A stretch of DNA of 64,000 bases from Saposhnikovia divaricata (taxonomy: Eukaryota > Streptophyta > Magnoliopsida > Apiales > Apiaceae). Every line of letters begins with the position of its first letter. Within the stretch, counting starts at the first letter, position 1. The notes beneath the pieces were generated by a model. It had not been told where the DNA came from and did no database searches. It saw nothing but the letters and a program-made list of their open reading frames with translations. This document shows positions 36,921-47,783 of the stretch, piece by piece. The translations under genes and the position numbers were made by a program. The stretch is from positions 171,598,147-171,662,146 of the forward strand of contig CM071597.1 of the NCBI GenBank assembly GCA_036435485.1, in the 5' to 3' direction.

Positions 36921-37667
36921 TTTTGTGGATAATTAAGTAAAAAAATTAAGTTTGAAAATGAGATATTTTAGTTAGAAAATATAGAAAGGATATTACCTTT
37001 TAGCTGTAAAAGGTAATCATTTAGTTATTAGTAATTATAATATTATTTATTTATTTCATTAATTAGAACGACCACATTTTTGGAAAGAATAGATTTTAGT
37101 TAAAAAAAATTAATAGCTAAAAGGTAATTGGTTAGTTATTATTTAGAAGAATTGTTTGGAAATGCTGGTTGTAATATTTTGAGAAAAGATTTTTGTGGAT
37201 AATTAAGTAAAAAAATTAAATTTGAAAATGAGATATTTTAGTTCAATAATATAGAAAAGATATTACCTTTTAGCTGTAAAAGCTAATCAGTTAGTTATTA
37301 GTAATTATAATATTATTAATTTGTTTCATTAATTAGAACGACCATATTTTTGGAAAAAAGAGATTTTAGTTAGAAAATTTAATAGTTGAAGTTATTATTT
37401 AGGACAATTGTTGGGAAGAGCTACGTGTAATATTTTGAGAAAGGAATGTGTTTTATTTTTTTCTAATTAAGTAAAATAATTAAGAGTATGAAAATGAGAT
37501 ATTTTAGTTAGAAAATATAGAAAATATATTTCCTTTTAGCTATAAAAGGTAATCGGTTAGTTATCAATAATTATAATATTATTAGTTTATTTCATTAATT
37601 AGAACGACCATATTTTTGGAAAGAAGGTAATAGGTTAGTTATTATTTAGAAGAATTGTTGGGAAGAG
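36921..37667. repeat. AT-rich tandem repeat, about 270-bp unit, about 2.7 copies
   Basis: Units begin TTTTGTGGATAATTAAG at 36921 and 37191, with a more diverged unit from about 37450. Each contains ATGAGATATTTTAGTTAGAA, CTTTTAGCTGTAAAAG and TTAGAACGACCA. The third unit stops at GGGAAGAG (37667), where LINE sequence begins. No coding or RNA gene is evident. Confidence 0.9.
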
Positions 37668-37673
37668 TGGCAT

Positions 37674-38726
37674 TTGGAACGAAGGCAATTGGATATCAGA
37701 ACCAAATGCGTGAAAGAAATCTTTGCAAATCACTTTAAGAAGCGATTCAGGTCAAACACATACAGTGACTATTTCGGTTTGGGTTCACTAAAATTAGTTG
37801 AAATTACACCAACAGAAGTAGTGAGGTTGGAAGCGCCCTTTGACATACATGAAATTTCAATGGCTTTAGAGCAGATAGACCCGGGTAAGGCACCAGGTCT
37901 GCATGGTTTCAACGCAAAATACATAAAGTTTATGTGGTCAACCATCCAACAAGACATACAAATCATTTTCAAAGAGTTCCACATCTCATCAAACCTACCA
38001 AGGGGATTAAATTCTTCCTTTTTAACACTAATCCCTAAAGTGATCCAACCAAGCCAGGTAGAAGACTATAGACCAATCAGTTTGATAAACTGCACAATGA
38101 AGATCCTGCTTAAAATACTGGCTAATAGAATAAAGGTCGTCTTACATAAGCTGGTAGCAGAAGAACAGTCAGCGTTTATCAAAGGAAGATTAATTTCGGA
38201 TACAATCTTGATAACAAGTGAGGTGGTTCACAATATCCAAACTGGTCAAAGTAATGGAATCATACTTAAACTAGATTTCGAGAAAGCCTTTGATACAACA
38301 GATTGGGGATTCTTGATGAACACACTTCAGAGGATGGGATTCGGTGATAGATGGAGATCCTGGATTTACTCAATTATCTCAACGGCAAAACCATCGATTC
38401 TTGTAAATGGAAGTCCTTCACGTGAATTCTGCATGGAACAGGGCTTACGCCAAGGAGACCCAATCTCTCCAATGCTTTTCATTCTGCTAACACAAACCTT
38501 GCACACTTTGCTGGTAAAGGCAACCGAAGTAGGGATTATAAAAGGAATTAAGATGGGGCATGATTTGTCACTATCACACCAACAATTTGCGGATGACACA
38601 ATCATTTTCTTAGAGGATTCGTGGGAGGCTGTTAGAGGAATCAAGGTAATATTAACAATCTTTGAAATTTTTTCAGGCCTCAAAATAAATTTTGCAAAAA
38701 GTAATCTCTATGCCGTTCAAAGTTGA
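37674..38726 (+). pseudogene. LINE ORF2 reverse transcriptase domain
   Basis: 350 open codons. Conserved RT blocks in order: KAPGLHGFN at about 73-80, FLTLIPKV at about 116, DYRPISLINC at about 131, QSAFIKGRLISD at about 165, motif A KLDFEKAFD (Asp201, Asp207), motif B QGLRQGDPISP at about 256, and motif C FADD (Asp307, Asp308). All catalytic aspartates are present, so the domain itself looks undamaged. The frame ends with TGA at 38724 just after SGLKINFAKS. The coding sense continues in another frame (from about 38711), so this is a frameshift. The first Met is not the natural start; upstream ORF2 is missing. It copies element RNA at nicked target DNA in active LINEs. Confidence 0.93.
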
Positions 38727-38823
38727 ATCAAGGTTAGGATGTGGTCTAGGTTCCCTACCTTTCACCTACTTGGGAGCCAGTATTGGTAGTTCACCATGAA
38801 GATAATTCTTTTGGAAACCTCTT

Positions 38824-40107
38824 TTGAAGAAGGTTAAAACAAAATTCAGTCATTGGAGGTGTAATACACATGCCAAACAAGGGAGACTAACGCTGATAAA
38901 CGCAACTATTGATGCATTGCCAGTCTACTGGCTCTCTCTGTTTAGAGTACCAAAGAAGATAGAGGGTGACCTAGAGCTCTTAAAGAGAAGATTCCATTGG
39001 GGAGAGATCAATGACGCTCCCACGGCCTCCAAGAAAATTCATACGGTGAATTGGGATCTGTTATGTACCAGTAAAGAAAAAGGAGGCATGGGAATAAAGA
39101 GAATAGAGTACAAAAATATTTCACTGCTAGCTAAATGGTGGTGGCGAGGACAAACGGATATTAAAAAATTATGCTTCAGAGTCCACAAAGCTAAGTATGG
39201 AGTGAATTTTCTATGCAACCCAAAACCATACAAAAACAAGCTATCTCCAATCATGAAAGGTATAACAGGAATCAACAAAATCCAGGATTTAAGATTATTT
39301 CAACCAAAAGATTTTTCCTGGATTCTAGGGGATGGAGAAGACATACAATTCTGGAATGACACTTGGTACCAGAAAGAGACTCTGAGACGAAAATTTCCAC
39401 GTCTATATGATCTATATTTAGATAAAAATATTTCAGTAAATGCAATGCTACGTGAAGGCCTACATCCGCAGTTATACCCAAAATGGCGAAGGAACCTCAG
39501 AGGTTGGGAAATTCAAGAAGCAGAAGCTCTAGAAGATATCATCAGGATCAGTTCAAACCTAGCAACAAATAAAAAGGATACAGTTATATGGGAAATCATT
39601 CAAGGACATTACCATCCTTCTTTTGGTTACAACCTGCTCGATAACAAAGTCAAAATGGCAAGGCCATGGTCACTTTTATGGAAACAAAAGGCCCCTCCAA
39701 AGGTAAAGAGCTTCTTGTGGTTTTCCATGCATGGTGCACTACCCACACTAAATTTCTTTAAATGTAGAGGAATCAACATTAACGATTCATGTAAATGGTG
39801 TGGGGCAAACATAGAAGACATAAACCATCTTTTCTGGGAATGCACACTTACAAAAATATGTTGGACATTCTTCTTGTCATGGTTTGACATTAGTCTGAAC
39901 TCTACACAACATCAGAATATCAATTCAGTTCTTCTTTTCTTATACACCAAAGTATCACCACAAGGAGGTGGAACGTGTCTACTAGCTATGTTATGGACAT
40001 TGTGGCTGACAAGGAATGAATGCATATTTTCAGATAAAAGGATAACCCCCGATTCAATCAATATGCTAATCAAGATGCGAGCATGGGAATGGAGTTTGGC
40101 TCAATGA
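38824..40107 (+). pseudogene. LINE ORF2 C-terminal region with zf-RVT
   Basis: About 427 open codons. Upstream text in this frame (PFTYLGASIGSSP at about 38757) shows that it continues the RT frame after the shift near 38711, with TGA and TAA at about 38800-38810 in between. The frame begins at TTG, not ATG. Recognisable blocks are KQGRLTLINATIDALPVYWL near residue 18 and the zf-RVT module with Cys323, Cys326, His335 and Cys340 (CKWC...HLFWEC). This region, specific to plant LINEs, is thought to help bind the element RNA. It ends in TGA at 40105, in frame with the RNase H domain that follows, so that stop is probably a later mutation. Confidence 0.92.
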
Positions 40108-40422
40108 ATTATCAAAGCAGAATTTAAATTCCAGTGGGAAAAGAATCCAATACTAGCATACAATCAAAATGCAAAGTGGAGCTTCAAACTTCTATTGGAC
40201 AAATGGTTTTGGTTAGGTCACTATGTGGGCTTCGTGGATGGATCCTGGAAAGAAACCCCGAATGGAAAAACCTCAGGAATAGGTGGCTACCTTAGCAAAA
40301 GAGTGGACTCAGTAATCTACATTTTTTCGGGCCCATGCCCAAACTACTATGGTTGGATGGTGAAACTACATGCACTGCTATTCCTAATGGAGGTAATTAA
40401 AAGCAAAGGGATATTACAAGAG
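40108..40422 (+). pseudogene. LINE RNase H domain, first half (interrupted by element E)
   Basis: In frame with the preceding region past TGA at 40105. FVDGSWKE supplies the first catalytic Asp. At the second site the family has a Glu (AEL-A), but here the text is MVKLHALLF, with Lys in place of Glu, so catalysis is doubtful even without the interruption. The domain is cut after ...GILQE by the LTR of E. The second half, with the remaining two aspartates, lies at 61169-61390. Confidence 0.9.
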
Positions 40423-41019
40423 TGAAAGGCATATGATGTAGCCTATTTGTATTTCGAGGATACAACTCAACTTAAACAAGATTGTTATAGTAAATAGTAT
40501 ATAGTCTGTCACAAGGAATCTCAGATTGTATTATCTGTCAGAAGAAAAAGATCAAGGTCAATCTACAGACTTGAAGAATTACTACATTGAAAGAAGTTCA
40601 GACATCTGATCAAGCCTCAGTGAAGTATTCGTTAAAGAAGTGGAATCATTTAAAGTGACAGAGATTTCGACAGTGACAGAGACAGCACAGAAGAATTAAT
40701 AGAGAGAGAAGAAAAGAAAAGGAACCAGATTTTAAAGTCAATATATGAAGAACAGTCATTGCGGTTAGTCACTCATGAACCAGACAGTACATCGAGAGTC
40801 AACATTAAACAGTGGTTGTTTATCATTAACTTCAGTGGTTCAAGCTATCAAGACGGGTATTTAAGAGAAGACATTAACCACAGCCATAAAGTCAAAAATA
40901 AAGAAAAGCCGTTGAAGTTAGTCGCTCATGAACTAGACCGTGCATCGAGCGTCGACAGAAATTCGGTGGTAATTCTTTATTACTTTCAGTGGTTCGAGAA
41001 AAGGATTGAGTTATCAAAT

Positions 41020-41400
41020 GATTAATATTAACTCTCATTTAATTAATATAATTATGTAATTGGTTTAATTAATAAATTAATTCATTTCAAATTAATTTAT
41101 TTATTAAATTAATTATTATGTTAATTAACTTCAATTAATAATTTAATCTTAATTGATTTAATTAATTAATGAGTTATTCATTAAGTGATTAAATGAATTA
41201 AATGATTTATATTAATTCTCAATTAATTAATATAATTATGCAAGTGATTTAATTAATTAATTAGTTCAGTTTGAATTAATTAATTTATTAAATTTATTAT
41301 CATATTAATTAACTTTGAATTAATGTATTAATCCTATTTGATTTAATTATGAATTTAATTAATTAATCATTACTTTTCTAAATGATTAATTGATTAAGTT
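41020..41400. repeat. TTAATTAA-rich low-complexity segment
   Basis: Almost entirely A/T with repeated AATTAATTAA and AAATTAATT. A matching copy is at about 59775-60165 in the 3' LTR. Confidence 0.85.
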
Positions 41401-41765
41401 GTTTAATTAAATTAAATAAATAAAAAGAAAAAGAAGTTCTCGACTCGTTTGTTTAAAAAAAGAAAAAGAGTAGTCCAGCTGTGTATTCGAATTAAACAGA
41501 CAAGAGTTGGAGATCAGGTCAACAAAAGAAAAATCAAAAGAAAAGGGAAAGGAAAGATGCTTGCTTAAAGTGTTGTCGACAAAGACAAAAAGGAAATCAG
41601 GCAAAGTCAGTTACGCGCCTGTGGCATGCGTGTGTTACACGCTCCAGACAGAAACAAGGAAACAGCCGCGCGTGTCTTTCACACAGCTTTCCTGAGACTG
41701 GTCTTCGTTTGCAGCAGAATCTTTTTGTTTACAAATTCAATCATACAATCGAATTATTTAATTTA

Positions 41766-41905
41766 ACAAGACAATCTCAAATGTCTTACCGATTGTATTG
41801 GTAAGCATGGATTGTCTTGCCTATTGTATTGCCGATTATCTTGGCAGTACAAAACTGATTGTCTTGGAAGAACAGATTGTCTTGCCGATTGTCTTGGCAG
41901 TACAA
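41766..41905 (+). repeat. GATTGTCTTG minirepeats in element E LTR
   Basis: Repeated GATTGTCTTGCC and CGATTGTCTTGGCAGTACAA with imperfect spacing of about 20-40 bp. The 3' LTR copy is at about 60523-60658. Confidence 0.8.
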
Positions 41906-42404
41906 ATGAAAAAGAAAAGAGGCAGAAGAGTATATTAATTCAAGACAGGCGGCCAGAACAACAACACACACAGAACATAACATTCAGAGAAACAAACCCA
42001 GCTCCATTCTCTCTCATTGAAGAACAACACAGCAAGAGAAATAAATTTGTATAAATTCAAGTTCATCTTATTTTTAATATCTGATCCGATAGAACTTGTT
42101 TACTTGATACTCTTGTACTATTAGCGAGTTTTTACTCCTAATCTATATCTCGATTTTTATTAACAAATCTAGAAAAATTCATGTCGAATTTTCTAATTTG
42201 TTTTTATTAACTAGATATAATTTATGTACTGTATTTGTAACAAACCCCTCAAGTTAATATAATTTTATATTCAACTTGAATTTTGTTTCATTTAATTCCG
42301 CTCAAATTTGTCAAAATATAAATTAAATTTATCCGGACAAATTTCGATTAAACAGTACTGTTTGTATTCAACCCCCCTTCTACAAACATATTGGACCTAA
42401 CAAT

Positions 42405-42416
42405 TGGTATCAGAGC
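42405..42416 (+). other. Primer-binding site, tRNA-iMet type (element E)
   Basis: TGGTATCAGAGC two bases inside the 5' LTR, standard for plant copia elements. Confidence 0.95.
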
Positions 42417-42500
42417 CTATTGATTGATACACAAATCAAGATCCTTTTTTTATTCAGTCAAAAATCCATTTCGAATTTTTAACTTACTTAAAAATTCATC

Positions 42501-43775
42501 ATGTCTTCAAAAGTCCTTGTTAAGATTCCTATCTTTAATAAAGATAATTATGATTTGTGGAAAAATAAAATGGAGCTGTTTCTTCATGTTACAAATTCTA
42601 AATATTTGGGTGTTCTGAAAAATGGACCTAAAATTCCTATGGTCATTGAACAACAAGTTGTTACTAATGCAATTGTTACAACACCTGCTAGAACCCATGA
42701 AAAAGACCCTGCGTCTTATACTCCTGATGAAAAAGAGGATGCAGGACTAGACAAGAATTTGAGACTCATACTATTAGATTCCCTAAATGCTGTGATGTAC
42801 AGTCATGTGATGAATTATAAAACTGCAAAGCACATGTGGGAAACTATTGAGACTATTAATGAAGGAACTGATGAAGTCATGGAAAACAGACTTCAAATTT
42901 TAATCTCTGAGTATGAACACTTTAGAGCTGGCCCTAATGAAGGCATTCAGGAAGTGTTTGAAAGGTATAACAAAATAATCAACAACTTGCAAATCCATGG
43001 CAAGCAATATACACAAAAGGAGATTAACATGAAGTTTCTACTAACCATGCCTACTCACCTAGAACATAGGATAACTGCCATTAGAGAAGCCAGAGACATT
43101 AATCAAATTACTCTTGAAAGGCTCTTCGGCATTTTGAAAACCTATGAGTTGGAACAAGTTCAACAGAAAGAGATTCATGGTGAAGGTAGAGTTCCAAGTT
43201 CTTCTACAGCTCTAGTGGTTGAGACTCCAAAGGAAGTGGAAGCTAAGGTTGTTCAACCTTGCAGCGCTGACAAGGAACAGGTTGAAGTTGAGATTGGTCA
43301 TACACCTGTCAGTCAGGATGGTGGAGATTTCTACTCATTGAAAGAGCTAGATCAGTTGGAAGATGAGTCAATGGCTATGATGGTGAGGCAATTCAGTAAC
43401 TTCAGATTTAGGAGGAATCCCAAGTTCAAGTTCAAATCTAACTACAATAGATTCCAGCGAGGAGGTTCTTCCTCAAGTAGCACAAGGGGTGGCTACCAAA
43501 CTGGAATGGTAGACAGAAGCAGGATTAGGTGCTTTAAATGTAATGAACTTGGACACTTTGCAATTGAGTGTCATCAACCTCAACAAGATGCAAGGAGAGA
43601 GTATGCATCTGGTATGAAGAACACAGACACGGCCTATGTGGTACAAGGCAAAAGCTGGGATGACACTGGCAGTGATAAAGAGGAAGTTGAGGATTTTGTG
43701 CTGGTGGCAAATGATGAAGCATCTGATCATCATAACAAACCGGTAATTGTTACTGACACTGAATTGATTCGTAGT
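42501..43775 (+). CDS. gag: Copia Gag (element E), C-terminus cut by element D
   Basis: About 425 codons of element E before the insertion; the open frame then runs 15 more codons into the LTR of D and stops at 43823. The ATG at 42501 is about 85 bp from the PBS and opens MSSKVLVKIP, the usual copia Gag start. Residues about 10-40 hold the N-terminal NYDLWKNKMELFL motif, residues about 85-225 the UBN2-type capsid region (LDSLN..MW...), residues 300-330 a basic, serine/glycine-rich stretch, and a CCHC zinc knuckle follows (Cys344, Cys347, His352, Cys357). Gag packages element RNA into virus-like particles. No stop precedes the insertion, so Gag was intact when D landed. The native end past 52134 reaches a stop soon after. 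Confidence 0.92.
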
Positions 43776-45253
43776 TGTTTACACAATATCACGCAAGCGT
43801 ACGTGGTCATAAGTAATATATAAGGTTAAGTCCAAATTCGTTCCCACAGGGATCAAGTTATGGTTCTTTTCAGTAAATGCACCTATTCAACAATGTATGA
43901 TCTTAATTCACTGCTAAGATAATTAACAAATATGGTTTTTAATTATCTAAATTAAACTAAGATGCAAAGTAAAAACTAATTAACTAATAAGAATAAAATC
44001 TGAATTACTTATAAGAATAAAAACATGGAATCCTAACTTCATTATCTACTTCACTTAGAGTCGCAGCCTTTAATCAATACATGTGATGGTTTTGATATCT
44101 GATCGGATAACACGAAACAAGTAAAAGCTACCTCTCGGTATACTAATACCAAACTACGCATGCATCCACAAAAGAGATAGAAGATGGGTAGACACCAATT
44201 ATGTTTAGACCCTATATCTCTATAGAATTTGAAAACATAAAGGTTTAAGCACAAGTTATCCACATAGATCACATAGGGTAGCATAATATATCTATTTACG
44301 CCACAAATCATGATGTTAAAACATCAACCTATCCTATGCTAGCATGGCAAATTCTAAATCTCAAGATCCACTCTCGTTTAGCAAGAGATTAACAAATTAG
44401 ATGTTCGCGACGCATCTAAATACATGAAACACAAACATACGAGGATATCAAGAATTCACCACACATAAATCTTTAAAGCATACAAACTACTAAGCTACAT
44501 AGATAAATCCGTTAGGATCCCATGACAACGATTAGTTCATAGTTAAACCTTTCGTCACCATGGGATTCAATGAAAACATGGTATAACACAAGATATAAAT
44601 AAAAGAAGTAATTATATTAATAGAACAAGAGTTTGAGAAAACAAATCTAGAACAAAAGATGAAGCAGATCGAGATCCGTTGCTTGTCACGAGTGTGGAAT
44701 CCTTCTCTCCTTTTCTCCCTTGCAGATCTAAGCTATGATATGTAATTATAAGTAATGATATGTCGATCCCTGTTACAATGGTATGATGTGTTTAAATAGG
44801 CTCTAAAAGTCTTCCCCAGCAAGAAAATACAAAAACAGAATTATAATAGAATTTCTGCAAGATACGTTTCTTAAATTGATTATGTTTTTAAGGAAAATTC
44901 GTGGCTGACTTTTCTTCAGATTTTCTAGGAATGTTCCCAACGTAATTGGACCTCTGGACAACCTTAAAATGATATAAAATCTCGTTATCTTCGCGTGGAC
45001 TACTTACGGGCCTCAAACGGACTTCTAGAACTCAAGATATGGCCACAACATTGTAGACTGCGCAACCCTTCTCAGAAATCCGAATTTTAATCAATTAATT
45101 CCCCAAAAATTATAGAAGCATCCACCTTAGTCAACATTCTCGTAATTCTTCACAACTAAGCATAACACATCAAAACTACAATAAACTTGAGTCCAAGACA
45201 ATCAATTTAAGCCGATATGGAACGCTCCAAGTGGATATAAAATTCACTTATCA
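43776..45253 (-). repeat. 3' LTR of element D
   Basis: The plus strand runs TGTTTACACAATATC to CACTTATCA. Nearly identical to the copy at 50693-52129, which has a net loss of about 40 bp near 51440. Confidence 0.95.
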
Positions 45254-46982
45254 CACCCCCAAACTTAAACCGATGCTTGTCCTCAAGCATAAACAATTAC
45301 AACTAACTAACTAACTAGTACCACTTCCGTAGGTGATCACGGTTGCATTTGGCATATGCAACAAGCCCTTTAAACCCCTAGGCAGCCCCAGTGGACGAGT
45401 AAGGTCTCGTGAGGGCCTATAGTGAATGTACCCACAAAATCCATTTAACCTAATGCAATGCAATGCATGAATACAACTAATATGAAAAATGCAACGATCC
45501 CCTTCAAACTAACCAAAACCAACTAACAAGAAAATATCTCAAAGAATGCAACTAAATCCAAATAGAGCTCGACTAAGTTCCCGTATACTAACAATACATG
45601 AACAGAAACGTGCGTGTGTGCAATGCTCATCAGAAATACTCCCAAAACTAGGTCAAAAATCATACATGCTCTTCGTCAAGACAATCACAGGTTTATAAAT
45701 AGAATAGACTGTAGACACTTCATAACCTAAGAACACCTCCATCCTTATCCAAGGTAGACAGAAATTCATGCTTTATTACTAACTACTACGACAAATATAT
45801 ACAAGCATGCTTATTTAACCGTGCAATGGATGAGACCCCGAAAGGCTTATACAATAATACCCATGTAGCGAGCGTTGGTTTAGTGGATCCAGACTACAAA
45901 AGCCTTAGGTCACTAGGCACAAAGTCCATGCGAACTTAATAGCTCGAGTATTAAAGAGCTCACCCTAGTTAATTTTGCATATAAACAATTGACACTTTTG
46001 ACTTTTTTTTCCTTTTCTTTTTTTTCTGCTTTTTTTTCTTTTTTTTTTTCTATGCAGTCTGGAATGAGAATTCTCAATTCCAACCCTAGACTACTCATAT
46101 AAATATGAGCCGGCTACTAGCCATTTGACGCCTAGCCATTATTGACAATTATTTACAATTTAAGCATGAAATCCCTGTTTCCCCCCAAACTTAGACTTAA
46201 GTGTTCCTACGCTATCAAGGGAATAACGAAAATTCTAAATATAATCAAGTGATTAAATCTCAAAACATCCAAACAAGCATGACCCTAACCTAGCCCAAAA
46301 GCACCCAATGAGATTGTGTAATTAGTTTTGTTTCCGAAACAAATAAGTCAATTTCATAGAAACTATAAGTCAACCCTCTATTCATCAATACCACACTCAA
46401 TTAGACACCTACCTACCAATCAGAATTAGCTCGTTCTAAGAGATCATGAAATATACATGCTATGCAAATGCAACTAATATGAACTCACATGGTATACGAA
46501 AAATAAAAACAGAATGTCCTATATGAAACAAACATAAATAATACGAACATATATGCATGAATTACTACTAATAATATGCAAAACATGATATCTATATGCA
46601 CACATAATACAACAACAACTACTAATCCCTCAAACCACCCCCAAACTTAAAATATTCAATGTCCGCATTGAATGGAAGTAAATACGAGGGAAAGTAGAAA
46701 ACATACCTAACCAGCTGAGTCATCACCCTCCTCGGATGAATCTGGTGGAGGATAATGCGTACGAGCTCCATAGACTGGCCACTTCCCAAATAACAAGAAT
46801 ACTACAAAACCCCCAATTACAAGAACACAAATTCGTAATAAAAATAAGATTAGAGAAAAAGATTTACCCAATACGAATCGAAGAGGTGAACTTGCAATTA
46901 AACTTCCCCCAAACTTGAATCCTTCTTGAACTCGAATTTTTTTAGAGATGTAGAGAATGAATTGGGTTTGTATGAATAGGTG

Positions 46983-47177
46983 AGCTCCACGGGTTAGCTC
47001 AGCTGGTAAGAGCAAGTGGAAGCTATCCAGGCGGTCCAAGGTTCGACTCCCTCGGGAGACGCTTGGCACGCTTGCCCAAACTAGTTGAGTCCGGATTTAC
47101 CCGGTTATGGGTAGGGGCAGTCCATAACCCGAGGTTTGAAATCTCGCAGTAATGTGGGGTAGTTCCTCGTAAAAAAA
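46983..47177 (+). mobile_element. tRNA-derived SINE (195 bp) with AATAGGTG target duplication
   Basis: The A box TAGCTCAGCTGG at 46995-47006 and B box GGTTCGACTCC at 47040-47050 form a Pol III internal promoter like that of a tRNA gene. A tRNA-unrelated body follows, ending in a short A run at 47171. AATAGGTG at 46975-46982 recurs at 47178-47185. It cannot be a functional tRNA because the acceptor stem does not close and no anticodon arm is evident. It inserted into the non-coding tail of D. Confidence 0.9.
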
Positions 47178-47514
47178 AATAGGTGTATATATATAATGGA
47201 GTGATAGGATGAATATAAAAATTTTAATGTGAAAAGGAAAAAAATTTGGGTCGGTAGGAATTTGAGGTAAGATAGAAAAAGGATTTAATAAATTAGAGAA
47301 AAAGAATTTGAATTGATATAGGTTTAAAGATTTGAGGAGGAGATGGGGGGTTTTGGAATTTATATAGGATTAGGATAAAATTTTGGGGGTGATAGAATAA
47401 AATTGGAAAAGGAATTTTTGGGGTTTGAAATTTTTTTTTTATATATATATAGGACAACAAAGAAAAAGGAAAGAAAAGAAAAAAAAAACAAAAAACACTG
47501 AAAAAACTGATCCA

Positions 47515-47640
47515 CGTAGCCTGCTCAAAAGAGGCGCAGCCTGCCTACTGTCCAGTAACGCAGGCGCAGCCTGCGTCACGCAGGCGCAGGCGCAGCCTGC
47601 GCGACAGATAGTAACGCAGGCGCAGCCTGCGCAACATGCT
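47515..47640. repeat. GC-rich repeat, GCAGGCGCAGCCTGCG units
   Basis: Several copies of GCGCAGCCTGCG with interleaved ACGCAGGCGCAGCCTG. The motif is palindromic and forms a GC-rich island within an AT-rich tail. Confidence 0.85.
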
Positions 47641-47783
47641 CATTTTTTTTTTTTGAATACAACACTAATTTTTTTTCCCCTTCCTACAACACTCATTTTT
47701 TTTTCTTCTCTCTACACTAATGCATGGGTTGCCTCCCACGAAGCGCTCCTTTAACGTAAATAGCTTGACGTTACTTCCTCAAC

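Larger units (their letters stand above)
37668..40422 (+). mobile_element. LINE, 5'-truncated, upstream half
   Basis: A plant L1-type non-LTR element beginning within the region just before RT, so ORF1 and the endonuclease are missing, as expected from incomplete reverse transcription. The order is RT, C-terminal zf-RVT, RNase H, with one frameshift and several stops. It is split at 40422 by copia element E and resumes at 61169. No target duplication could be identified. Confidence 0.9.
40423..42402 (+). repeat. 5' LTR of element E (1,980 bp)
   Basis: TGAAAGGC to CTAACA. Contains an AT-rich segment of TTAATTAA-type repeats (about 41020-41400) and a minisatellite-like stretch of GATTGTCTTG repeats (about 41766-41905). 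Confidence 0.95.
45254..47783 (-). other. Element D non-coding tail with PPT
   Basis: Next to the LTR the minus strand has AAGTTTGGGGGTG, the polypurine tract (about 45254-45266). The rest lacks coding motifs and has T/A homopolymer runs (about 45995-46050, 47430-47500), a SINE at 46983-47177 and a GC-rich repeat at 47515-47640. Just after the gag-protease stop the minus strand reads GCGCTTCGTGGGAGGCAACC, a phrase common in Athila-like tails. Confidence 0.75.

Noticed and set aside
41386..41700. Short open frames in the E LTRs (for example near 41507 and 60262)
   Set aside because: They are low-complexity Lys/Glu-rich reading of a purine-rich LTR, present in both LTRs without coding signature.
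46983..47069. Possible tRNA gene (A and B boxes)
   Set aside because: There is no closing acceptor stem or anticodon arm, and it has a SINE-like tail and target duplication.
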